Shown here: positions 14,501 to 27,100 of the stretch, piece by piece | Layout of the letters: each line of letters starts with the position of its first letter | Numbering within the stretch: position 1 is the first letter of the stretch | Assembly: GCA_008933995.1 (NCBI GenBank) | Contig: WARS01001600.1 | Location: forward strand, 496,001-560,000 | Length of the DNA: 64,000 bases | Direction of reading: 5' to 3' | DNA from: Datnioides undecimradiatus | Lineage: Eukaryota; Chordata; Actinopteri; Lobotiformes; Datnioididae | The notes under the pieces: model-generated | Database searches by the model: none | What the model was told of the DNA's origin: nothing | Seen by the model: the letters and a program-made list of their open reading frames with translations, nothing else | Made by a program: the position numbers and the translations under genes

Positions 14501-17157
14501 GCTGATGAAGGACTGGAATTAAATCGGTGAGACTTTAAAGTCAAATCAATGCGGCAGAGAGGAGTGGACTGAGTGATGGAGAGGATGGAGAAGGCAGGAC
14601 AGAGGTGAAGGAGTTAGAGATTAGCCACTTATAGAGAAGAAAGAAATGGAAGACGCGTGGGACGAACAAAATCTGTGCGTGTGTGTGTGTGTGTGTGTGT
14701 GTTGGAAAATTGGTGCATCCATCACTCTGTTTGCATAGGACAGTGGCAAGGTTAAGCTGTGAGCAGCATGCATGAACGACAACAACGAGAACAATGCACA
14801 CACACACACGCACGCACGCACATACATACAGTGTGGTCATACTAACCATTTCACCCCCCACCATCACCTACAAGAACATTACACGTTTATGGCTCCACAG
14901 TCATTGCCTCTTAATGAAACAGATTAATCTATGTTAACCCTTTGGCTGTTCGGGAACAGACAGCTGAACAAGAGTCATCTGCCTCTGCTCCGTCTGATCA
15001 CTCCACAGAGGAACTCGCGCTAATACAGTCTTTTACCTCCCTGACACACACAGGCACGCACGGCCCCGCACACACAGGCAGAAACAGGCCAAATCAATTT
15101 GCAATAGACTTAACAAAGGAGCAGAGGACGGGATAAGGAAGTTGCTCACAGTCATTAATAATGACAAAGCAGCGGGCAGCGTGGGTTCACACAGAGACGC
15201 AGGGAGGGATGGAAATCACAGCAACGCTGCCGTGGCGCGATACGGGAACGACCGTGGGAGAAACTTCGCGGCTAACGTGACGACTCAGGGCCCTTTTGTG
15301 TTCAAACTCCTGAGAAGCATTCAGCGATGTTGCTCGTTGCTTGCGAACTTCAGTGGTGGGTGTGGGTGAGCGGCTAAACTTAAAGGCGGGGCAAAAAGCC
15401 CCCCCCCCCACAGCAGGAAGTGGTCATGCTACCTACCAAACAAGTCGTCCCTGGCCAGGGCGTAGAGGATGCGCGAGGCTCCGATGAGGTTGCTCATGGC
15501 AGCGGAGAGAGTGGAGGAGTAAACCCCGATGGTGACGAAGGGGTGCCAGATGTTGATGTCTCTTAGGAAACTGTAGTCCCTCTGCAGCAGCACGCTGTAA
15601 AGGTTTGGAGAACACGAGTGAAGAGACTGATTTAACAAACGTGCGTGGAAGTTTGGTTCTGACCTCATTTAATAGTTTTGTGTAGAAATCCATAAAGATG
15701 GGTAGGAGATGAGGTCAGATGTGAAAGGCCATGGTCAAAGATGGCTTAGACAACTGGACAACAACGGATAATAGAGAACCAGAACCTGACCAAGTCACTG
15801 GCAGCGTTATCATCAGGTGCATTGGTTTATGTTATCATACAGTATATCTGTAGTGGCATGTATGTCGGCAGATGTGCATTAAAAGGTTGCAATGCTGGGA
15901 CTGTTGCAAATGAATGAACATTGGCTTCGGTTAGCTTCTGATCCTTAAACTACTGAACCTTCATTCATTATTTCTTCATGTAAAAGTGTTTTATGACAAA
16001 TTAAGACATGGAGTCGAGCACCACACCTGCGTCTCTGACCGATCTGAACAACCAAACCAGCATGTTGCTAGGGCTAAAAATGGAAATCAGCCAATAGACT
16101 GCTTTTGGATTTTTATTCTCACACACAGCTAATACTGTTTTACTAAAGTACAGACCTGCCTAACGATCCAGTACAGGTGGAGCTTTAATCAGAGGGCACC
16201 AGAGCAGCTATAATGTAACTTCTACTTCTGCTGTGCGTCACTGTAAGATGGCAACACTGGCGCCAGCAGTGAATAACAGAGAAACAGAAGAACCAATAAA
16301 GACAAAACCTACATCGACGACGTCAGCCAAGCAGTGAGAATTTGTACATGCACCGGCACCGCGCAGGAGACACCCACCGTGACCGCGGCCATAAACAGGT
16401 AAAGTCTTCATTCTCTTACATTCATGTCAGGAGATTAAAATCAAGTGGTCCGAGAAGGTTTGCGTGTCATCTCAAACTCATTTGTTCTGGGGGACGAAAC
16501 GTGCCCAATGAAAAAGAACAAGATTGAGGAGGAAGTGATGATTACTCTGCCAGGGTGTCTAATGATGAGATCCAGGAATAAGGGGCTCACTCTAGCCGGT
16601 GTGTGTGTGTGTGTGTGTAGAAGATGCTGCACTAGACATGGAGAAAGAGAGATCAGAGAGTACAAAAACCACAGCAGGGTGTGCATGATTGCGGCCTGCC
16701 CCCCACCTCTTTTCAATACAACACAGCAAGACAGAGGAGAATTAGAGTGCAAAGTATTTCTCTCTCTCTCTCTCTCTCCCCCCTGATCTATCTCAATCTC
16801 TTTGTGTTTCACACACACACATGCAATCCATCTATTCCCCTCCCTCATCACCTCCATCTCCCTCATCATGATGTTTTTAAAACCCACTCAAGGGTTTTTT
16901 CTCTAGTCTTTCTGTCTCAGTTCTCCCCCTCATTTTATTTCTACTTGTACCACTGTCCACCCCCCCTCCCCACTACCCTCACCCCCTCACCCTCTCTCTC
17001 TTTATTTCTCTGCTAATTAAGAGTCTCATCACGTTTTCTTTCAGGTCCAGTGAGTTTAATACTTATTATCATGGCCCTGTTAAGTATTGTTCACTCCATC
17101 CAAAGATCTGAGCGCACTATTATTTCACACGGAGCCCAAGAGGCAGCCGGCATGCAT

Positions 17158-17194
<37 letters not shown>

Positions 17195-20100
17195 GTGCAC
17201 ATGCACACACATGAACACACGCACAGGCTTTTGCATTACCACAAATCAACTAAACAAAGGTTCTGTGGAGAAGTTAACATCACCCTGGAAATTAGGAAAT
17301 GCCAACTACTTTGTTTATTTGGCGTTTGTGCGTGTGCATGCGTGCGGGGGTGCGTGCGTGTGCATGTGCGTGAGAGACGTTCATGCTGCAGTGAAACGTT
17401 TTTGAACCATTGCTTTAATCAGACTCGCTGACATATTCATAACACCAGAAAACTGCGGTCTGATACGCAGGCGCCCGCTCCGAGTGGGGTCTCAGCGTGT
17501 TTGTTGCGTGAAAAAAGGAGAATTAAAAGAGAAAAAAAAAAGGTGCTAAGCATGATGAGGAATTAAAGTGTGTGCGTGTCCGTGTGTGCGAGAGAGGTGA
17601 GTGATGATGTGGGTCAAAACTTATAGGCTGATTATTAATTTCTCTGACGTGCAGCAGGAGCAAAATAAATCTTGAAAAGCTTGACATTTCCAAACCGGCT
17701 CTCAAAAACAAAGCCGCTGCAAACTGGGTGACAGCGATGACAAATGGTGTGTGTGTGTGTGCGCGCGCGTGTGTGTGTGCGTGTGAGGGTGAGGGAGGTT
17801 GTTCATGTGTTGGGTCGTAACAGAATAAACAGCTTTATGTATTCTGTGTTTTCCAATGCTGTGTATTCACTGCAGAGTGAGCGCAGCTTATATGTGACTC
17901 TCTGTGCGCACGTGTGTGTGCGTGCGTGTGTGTGTGTGTGTGTAGCCGGGATAGTAATTATTGATCAGATCATCAAGCTGAAATGAGCTCTGCCATCCAA
18001 ATAAAGAGGAGAACAAAAGCACAAGGGAGCGAGTGACAGATTAAAGGAGCTCGTTTAGAGACGAGGAGGAAACAAAGCTAAAGGACTAAAAGGAGCCCGC
18101 AGAGATGGTTCGGCCGATTGTTCTCGCTCCTCCCGGCCCGCTCCATCCTCCAGCGCATTTGTTTACCACTTTTATTCATGCCCTCATTTGTGTATTCATG
18201 CGTAATCATCTTTTAATCCATCATTTCATGTGTTTGTGCTTCTGATAATTCACCAGCGCTTTGGTCGAACATTATGGATTAATTATCCGCGATTTTTCAA
18301 ATGGGATGAAAAATGAAGTGCCGACAAGGAGTGTGTGTTTGCGTGTGTGTGTGTGTGTGTGTGTGTGCTCAGGTATATTCAAACACCACTGTGGGGATTC
18401 TCATCACAAACTGTGCTCATTCTGCTGTGATCCTGGTCGCCTCATCTCTCGGAGGGCGAGGTCACTCCTCATCAGGACTAACATAACGATTCAGGATCAT
18501 CTGGTTTAATGATCCTGAAGAAAAAGGCTTAAGAGTGTCCAATAAATGCTCAAGTGGGATCATTGCTAGTTACTGAGATGACTCTGGCTTATGGCTAACA
18601 TCACTGTTATGCTCATTGCACCATTATGTGCCCATTTGTGTCTCTGCAATATGGACCTGATGGTCCTGTAAGTCAATACTACGACTCTCTGCAGAATTCA
18701 AAGGTTAGCTCCTCTTATGAGTCTCTCCATCAACATTACACAGACAGCATTTAGTTTTACTGCATTTTCTTGTGTTTGCTACTCTCTCCATGCTTGCAGG
18801 CGGGGTTGGGCGGATATGGCGCCGATGTTTTTCCTTAAAGCTGACAACGGCCTCGATTTCTGCTCTTATATATTTAAAAAAAGAGTGATTTCAACAGTTC
18901 TAATGCACAGGTGTCGCCCTCAAAATTTGGATTTCTACCAGTCCTGCATAAAAACATTAAAGCTGCACTGATCAATATTTACTTTATTAACAGTGATTAA
19001 ATTAAATTATGATGTGTGAAGTGAAAGAGGGTGCTCGTGATGACAAACGCCCCAATGATGATGCCTTTTCGTTAACAAGCCCAGTGAGCTCTGCTCTCAA
19101 CAAGCATTTCTCAGCAGCAGCAGGTGTTTCCTGCTGTAGTCTACCTGCCCTACGCCAGCCAGCACAGCAACCAAGCTAGCAGCTAGCAGGTGGAGAGAGT
19201 CGGGGATCCTACAGCCAAAGAGGCAACAGCTCAAAAGAGAGTGAAACATTAGATTATCATTTGTCAGCTGAGCAACGTCTCAACACCAACAACATGCTAA
19301 TGTTGCTTCATTTGCGCTGGATGTTCAAATAGACAAGTGTTTGCTAACACGCACACATCACTATCACAGGCTGTGGTGGAGCTCGTCTGCTCCTTGGTGG
19401 CCGCAAAATTAAATGGCCACGGGTTTAAAGGCCCCATGACGTGGTTACCAGCCCCTTAATGTGAAGCATTTCCTTCTTGAAACAGGATTTTAGCGGCGCA
19501 ACACGACTGATTCAAACTGGGAGGGTCTGACTCCTGAAAATTAGGAGATCGTCTTGCAAACTACAAAAACACTCATTCCACTTGGTTGCACAGCGACGTT
19601 ACACAGTTCAGGTCCCTCCCTCGCAAAGGCTCAAATTCAGACAAGTTTGAAGTTCGTTTTGGTCTGTTGTAAAGTTACTCATGGAATTAGCTGGAATTAG
19701 CAGCAGCTGCCTTCATTAGACGACGTTACATTAAGTCTCAAGCCTGAGCTGAGATAACCCCGATAACATCACCGTCCCATCCACTGGGTGTTATCTTATC
19801 AAGTTTTCAAAAGCGCCTCCAGACACTGCAGAACTCTTTGCACAAGGTGGATCTCCTCGTGAACAATGAACTGAACCTCTGTGAGTAAAAACAGAGGCGT
19901 GGCCCTTTAAGGACACTTTCAATGGCCAACAAGAGGTTAACAACTCTCGCTGGCCTCTATATCACTGAGTTGTCGAGAGAATCACGCCATAACAATGTCT
20001 GCTTTGGAAAATGCACCCTGATCCTGACCAAAACTGAATTTAAAGTGCATGATGTAAAAGCATAAAGGCAACACCCGAGCTGAGGGACATGAAAGGTGAC

Positions 20101-23100
20101 AATTCTACGGCCCAATTTCCCACCAGGCCGGTGGGGAAAAACAAAGAACTCTTCCTACGAGAAAAGCCAGTGGCAAAATCCTCAGAGCGCACTTCAAAAA
20201 GTCTGAGCGCTAACAGCCCGAACATGTGGATCTCAATTCACAAAAGACCCGTGTTACCTTTACAGAGTCTGTATCTGGCCCGGTGTGCTTTGAATGAGTT
20301 CAGGCCTCTTAGAGACGACTGAATCGACTCCATAGCAACAAATGCGCCAGCACAGTACTGCACCCTTTACTGCTGGGATTTAGTGTCGGTCTTTAGCCTC
20401 ACTTCACCTTGACCTTGGGGGTAGTTATGGAGTGTAGCCATGGCGCGCGAGGGGTGAGGAAGAGGAGCAGAAACACATAAAGAAGCAGCCGAGGAAAAGG
20501 CGGCAAACAGAAAGTAAAAGGGAGGCAGAGAGGGGCTGTAAGAGCCAGAGAGAGAGGAGGGAGAGGCAGAGTTAAGTGCTCTCAGGGGAGCAGACGGTGG
20601 TTAAGGATTATTAAATGGGATCAATAACTAACAAGGCCTCTGTGCACACTCACGCACACACACAGACAGACACTCACACACACAGACACACACACACACA
20701 GACACACACACACACTACCTCCTTCTCTCTCCCTCCCTTCCTCAGTCTCCAGCCTTCCCTTGACCTCACTTCCCTCCACACATCTCACATTCTTCTGGAC
20801 CTTTTTTACAGTTCACACGTGAATATACTCTCATCTTGATTTACGGCTTTTCTTCATCCAACCCCATTTTCATTTTCAGCTTCTCTCCTCACCAACTTCC
20901 AGTGTCCACTTGTGACACTTTAAGGGTCAAAGGGGCCACAGGGGCCATCGTGGGCATCACGTGACAACACAAATACAAAGACGGTAGAGCGGCTGTGGTT
21001 CAGTGGTAGAGTGAGTCGTCCACCAATCGGAGGTTTGGTGGCTCAATCCCTGGCACCTTTGGGCTGCATGGCTTAGTGTCCTTGGGCAAGACAGTGAATC
21101 CCAAATGCTGAATGAGCGTATGAATGTTAGCTTCCTTTCAGATGAACAGTAGCCATCACTGTATGTGGAAGCACTCTGAGTAGTCAGATGACTGGAGAAA
21201 CTCTGTAAGTACAGCCCATTTCCCGTTTTAGAGCCTGCAAACATGGGACTTTTATTACAACTATCATGTTGACTCAATTTTAATAACGTCTGTGGTCGGA
21301 CTCTTAACGAGCGACAACTTTTCCATGAGATCAGCAGTTTTTTTTTTTAAGTAGCTGTTCTGGAGCTTTCTGTCACATCACATTCAGCAAATTCAGAACA
21401 CCCAGCTGTCGTGTAAACTACAGGAGTCGACCTGAAGCTCAGCTTTTAAGCCTAAATGGACAAGAAGGGCTTAAAAAACTCAAACACGGAAACAGGGGCA
21501 TTTCCATGACAACCAGGCAAACAACATCTGCTGAGGAAGACTGTACAATTCGCTCGAAAGCTCTGGAACATGTTTCCAAGACTAAACTCCAAGAATCAAT
21601 TTAACTTTAATTAAACTTTGAGTCAAAGTCTTGAAAAGTTAGCTCAAAACAGGGGTAATAAAGCCCACGAACACGCTCAACAAAAAGTTGGATTGGAATA
21701 TAAGTTTAGTTCTTCCCATAGGCGACAGCCGAGGTATTCATGAATTATAATAAAGTGCCTCATATCTTTCAAAGATGACACAAGGTCCACTGTCGCCCGT
21801 ATCCGTCTCTCTCTCCTGTCTGTTGCTCTTAAACCCTTCGTCTCCCCTTCAAATGATTCAGACCGGACATGTTGTTGAAGACTTGGCCTGTGCTGCCACC
21901 ATTGTTAGTCCCCCTCCTCATAAAAACAAATGGGGACAGCAGTGAGAAAATGGGGGGGGGGGGCGAAAGTGAGAGAATCTCTGCAGTGGAGAGATAGGAG
22001 GTGAATAACAAAAGGAGGGAACGCGGCTGTGTGGACGGATGGATGCATGGATGAATGATAGACAAGGAGAGGAGGGAGAAAGGAGAGAGGGAAGCCAAGA
22101 ATGCTGCTGTGGGGTGATAGTGCCAAGAGAAAAGGGAGGGGGGGGGGGAATGAAGGAGTGAGGATGAAGCGAGAAGGGATGCTGGACTTGTTGCCTCACA
22201 ATGGCTACAGCCTGAACAAGGATGAGCAGAGAGCCTGAGAATGAAGGGAAAGGATGACTGAGTGTGTGGTCGCACACAAGGGCCCTGGATCTTTCCTGCC
22301 AGAGAGAAGAGCTAAAAAATTCACGGACTACATAAAAACCAGGAGCATGTTCATGTTAACGTGGCACATCCAGAATAAGGAAGTGAGGCGAGAAGTTTGA
22401 CGACACAAACTGTGGTTTTTTGCAGTTTTATGAACCTGATTCAGTTTCTCTGAGTTTCTCCTGTACAACGCTGGATTATAGGAGAAGTTTGGGTCAATTA
22501 AACCCATCACCAGAATAAATAAGGCCCTGATTTCAATGTAATCACAATCTCTCCCAGCGCTCTCTCTCTCTCGCTCCCAGCGCTCCTACCACACCTGGAT
22601 CTCTCCATGGGAGTCCGGATATATCACCTTGTACGTTCTCTACTGTGCGGAAGCAGCAGCCCTTTAACCTGAGTTGAATTGGGATTGGGAGATGAAGACG
22701 TTATCAGTGAGATGGGGCAGGTGGGGAGACACGACTGAAACGCTGTATTTTCAACGTCATGTGCTCCCGCTGTGCCGTGATGGAGAAGTGCCATTGCGCC
22801 ACAGTTCAAGTGGTTTGTGCTGAGTCTCCTCCCTCAGACGCCTCAGAACGGTGCAGTGATGATCCCCCACACGAAGCTTGGGCTTGCCTCAGATTTTGAT
22901 GTTTGCTCTGCTGAAGTTACGGGTCCATGGTGACAATTTGCAAATGCACACCCTGCATCCTGTACTGTTTGTGTAGCTGCTCGCATAAAGTAGGTTGGGG
23001 AGGTGATCAGGTGACCAGAGGAAATTCCAGGAAGACAGTTTGTGCACGTGACTCATCGAGAGGTAACATGCCGGCTGTACAGTGCCTTCACATTTTGAGT

Positions 23101-24068
23101 GCAGGCATGAGGAAAACGACGGATCCTCTCATTTAACTCAGGAAAGTGAAAGAACGTGTTTCCTAAAATGTCAAAGTATTTGTTTAACCAGTCAGGACGC
23201 CTCAGCTCTGACAGGCACTCCACAGGGCTCCTCTATAAAGATAGGCACATCATGACATAATACTGCTCAGTGTACTTCAGCTGATGGTGTGCTTAGGCAA
23301 TAAAAACATTTTGACACGCCTGAAAAGTGCTTGAACTTTGGCTTCTCTTGTTGCTGCTATGCTTCACAATGAGATGGTTGCTTGTATTGAAATGGCAGCT
23401 GTGAGATTCACCAATCAGAGACGTTTACAACCGCAAGAAAAACTAGAAACTATGGCCCAAGACACTCAAATCCCTTTTCAGATGAGAAAGGAGGTCAAGG
23501 TTCACGAGTTATTGATGAAGCTTCAGAGTTCTGGAGGAGTTCCTGCAGAGGAGCAGGGGCTGAAGAGGGAGAGACGATGGTGAATGAGTAAAAAAGTGAA
23601 CTAAACTCTGTGACTGAAAGCTAACCAGTGTGAGGGGGGTAGGAAAGACAAAATATAGATTAGGAAAACAGGATTGGAGAGAGACAGCGTGTGGGAGACA
23701 AGAGACGCGGCAAAGAATGAAAAGCAAAGAAAGTAAAGAATGTTTTTTGGAGGATGGGGAGAAAAAAGAAACGCTGTGACAAAAGAGGGGACTTTTCTAG
23801 GAAAGTGAGAGGAATTAGACGCAGTGAGTGTGTGGGGGGGGGGGGGGGGGGTACGGCAGAAGCGAGATGAGAGACAGAGGCACTTCGGGGGGTGCGGATT
23901 GCACACACATTGACAAGGCTGCATGTCAGAGATAGCACAACAAAAGAAGGCCCAGCAGATTCAAATTAATATAATTATCAAGTCAGTTATTAATACAAAA
24001 GCTTCTATAGCGCGGGGCGGATTAGCCCACGGGTCAAAGACGCACAGTGCTGTGGAAACCCCAGTGTG

Positions 24069-24102
<34 letters not shown>

Positions 24103-27100
24103 TTCACACACACAATTTCACACACACTAAACCGGTTAGTTAATATTCAGGAATGAAACCAGTGCTAAAATAATAAAAAACTGGAGGAGCAACTGAATGG
24201 GTAGTCATGCTCACTCTGTTGCTTTAACTCTATAGTTACTAATACACACACACACACACACACACACACAACCAAAAGAGCTTGATACAGTAGCGACAGG
24301 GCAATCTGTCATGGTTGGCTAGCTGGTCACATGAGGTTAATAGATTCCTCTCTATCTCACATCCCCTCAGCCTTCATCGCCATCATCAGCGGCCCTCTTA
24401 CCATCGTGGCATACCGTCTGCGATAATCTCAAAAACAGGCAAAATATGGGGCCGATCTATTAACGGTGACCTGGAAACCAGTGGTGCCGCGTTTCCATCC
24501 AAATGAGCTTCATTCTCTTTGCAGCGCTAATGGCTGTGAAGCAGAAAATGCGCTCACACTGCACGCACTCAGTACTGTCAGTGCCTCTGCACAGTCCGTT
24601 TCACAGTCACTGGGATGCCGGTGTGGAGCGGGTGTAAAATCACAGTGACATTACTGGAGCTGGAACGTATTTGTGACAGAAAACAAGGCGTGGCTGAAAG
24701 AAAACACCTGGGAAAATCATCACTGAATGATTCCACCATGACCACGGGGACTCCAGGTATAGGCCTTATGGAGGAGTAATATCAGCTGTGGCACGTCACA
24801 GTTAATGTTGAAACCGGGTCTGAAGCTGCCCCCCAACCCCTCGTTAGAAGGAGCACACAGTGGCAGTCTCGCTCACACCTGAGCTGATGCTGTGAGATCG
24901 GTACACACACTGGCACAGGTAGGTGGTTATGAAGAGGCACCCTTACTGCGCGGTGCAATTATCGTCAATGGTCTCTCTCCCACCTCCCTGACATTCGCTT
25001 TTAAATACAATCTTAACCGCTTTGCCTTTTAAAGTTATGATGCAGAACCACCGTTTGGCAGAGGGTAGCAATTTAGAAGAACTTATGTAAAGGTTAGTTT
25101 GTCACTCTAAATCTCCCCCGTAAAAGGGAGCGCCGCCGGCTGCCGGGACGGCAAGAGAGCGTGACTGCCACCCGCTGGACGAGTCGCTCATCTACAGCAG
25201 GAACTGAATTTTCCCTTTTGCTTTCACTTCAGAGCAGTGAATCAGTGGAAACTTGCTTCAAAACATATATTTTTGTCAGCCGGGCTGGAATGAAAGCTGA
25301 ACGCCTGGCAGCTTTACTGCCATGTTAAACCCATTCTGTTGCAAGACTGCAGCCTTTAAATCCACAGGTTTATTTCACCTTTTGCACCTAAAAGCAGGAT
25401 ATAAACAAGGAATGAAGGCTTCCCACACACCGTGATGTCACGGTGAGCAGATTTAAAGATAAAAAAATGTCACATGACAAACACTGGACTGATAATTGAG
25501 CACTATCCTCTGCTGAGAGCATTGAGATCAGGTGGAAATCTAGTGAAGTCTAGAGGAAATCAAAGGTTGTGTAAGGAGTAAAGGTTGTGTTCATGTGTGA
25601 GTCATGCATAATTAAACAGCGGCAGCGTTTAATCATCCACTAACTTATATATACTCACACCTGCTAACAGCTACGTTACAGTGTGTGTAAAGAATATGAA
25701 CACCACCCATCTTCCTGTTAAAGAACAGGAATTCACACAGAAACATCTGCCTACCGACCAGCATCCCACGCCCCCCAGTGACATCCCATAATAATGAGAT
25801 ACTGTCATCATTACACTTTCCCTGGAGTCTCGTCTCAGGCGTGAGGGCCTCCCTAGTGTGGTGGTGCCATAACATGACAGATGACTTTAATAGAAGCATC
25901 ATATTTTAAATCCATGATAATTTAGTTAGCGTGCCTGCGTGACACGCGTGTGTGTGTCTCCGTGTGTGTGTGTGTTATTTGGGGGTGATAAATGTGAGAT
26001 GAATCTTTGTCTCTGGGGTTTGGTCTGTCCTCCTGCTGCTCGCCAGTGTTTTTGAAGAATCTCAGGGTAGTTTTCACTTTGAATAGTTATGCGACCGGAG
26101 TTTTCCTCATTTCTAGAACAATTTGCACTTGGCAAATGGATGTTACTTAAATTCATGTGCCATGATAAATATTGGCCTTCCTCTAATTTCCTTACAGAAA
26201 ATCAATAAAGTTTTATGATGCACTTTAGGTATTGTTGGTAATATTTTTCTCGGAGTGAGCCGACTTAATGTAGCAGAAATGGCGGTGAATGAAAATGTTT
26301 TTCTGCAAGCAGAAGATGGACTGCACTGCAGCACGCTGCTCACAAACAGGTAGTGCACTGATGCTCCGACGTCCTCCATTAGAAAATGAAAGCTGGATAT
26401 TAAAATAGATTGTTCACCAGTGGGACCTGTCACTGTCACCGCTGGCCCACTTATCATCTCCTGATAGTAGCTGCCGGCCAGTCAGCGGGCACATTCCTGT
26501 GAGTTAGGTGTCAAACATAAAGTCTGGTGACTTTTGCTGCGCTGCACAATCAGACCATTGTGTAAATCCGGGGAAGTGAAAGCAGTAAATTCCAACCGTG
26601 GAGATTTTAATCACATGGTTGGATCCATTCACGCAGCACGCTGCACATTTCGGAATAAACTCCTGAAGGGAAGATGAGATGAAGCGCTCTGTTGAAATAA
26701 CTTTAACATGACTCACTTTCCTTCTTGTTTTCTCACAGTCACCAGCGTTTAAAAACATGTGAAAGTCAAAAATCAAAAAGCCTAACATCTGGCCTACAGG
26801 GGGATCAGCTGCATGAGCGGGAAACGCCCTGTGTTTTACAGCACATCTGAGAAATGGCCTTACGTTTTCTCCGGAAAGGCTGAACTCAGATCAGTTCAAC
26901 TCTGGTCTGGTCAACAACCCTGAGCAAACCGAAGATACGACAGGGTGTGATTTCCAGTCAGTCAGTCGGTCAGTTCACTTCCTGTGCCACTCTTGTTCCC
27001 TTTTATTTGTCTGTCTAATAAGAAGAATATTATTTATTAATATTATTAAAATATGTTTTGGATTTCCTGTCTACAGTAATCCATCAAAGTCAAATGATCA

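Larger units (their letters stand above)
12883..15436. other. slc12a9 intron 7
   Basis: Contains a purine-rich segment (14140-14640) with flanking (TG)n and (CA)n tracts. No gene was seen. Confidence 0.8.

Noticed and set aside
20989-21065. tRNA gene
   Set aside because: A and B boxes are present, but the body does not fold as a proper cloverleaf and continues into a SINE tail.
21829-22277. Minus-strand ORFs of 119-148 residues rich in Pro, Ser and Leu
   Set aside because: They come from the purine-rich plus-strand block, lie inside slc12a9 intron 6 and resemble no protein family.
17159-24271. Regularly recurring CA/TG tracts considered as a CRISPR-like array
   Set aside because: They are simple dinucleotide microsatellites of variable length in a vertebrate genome, without unique spacers.
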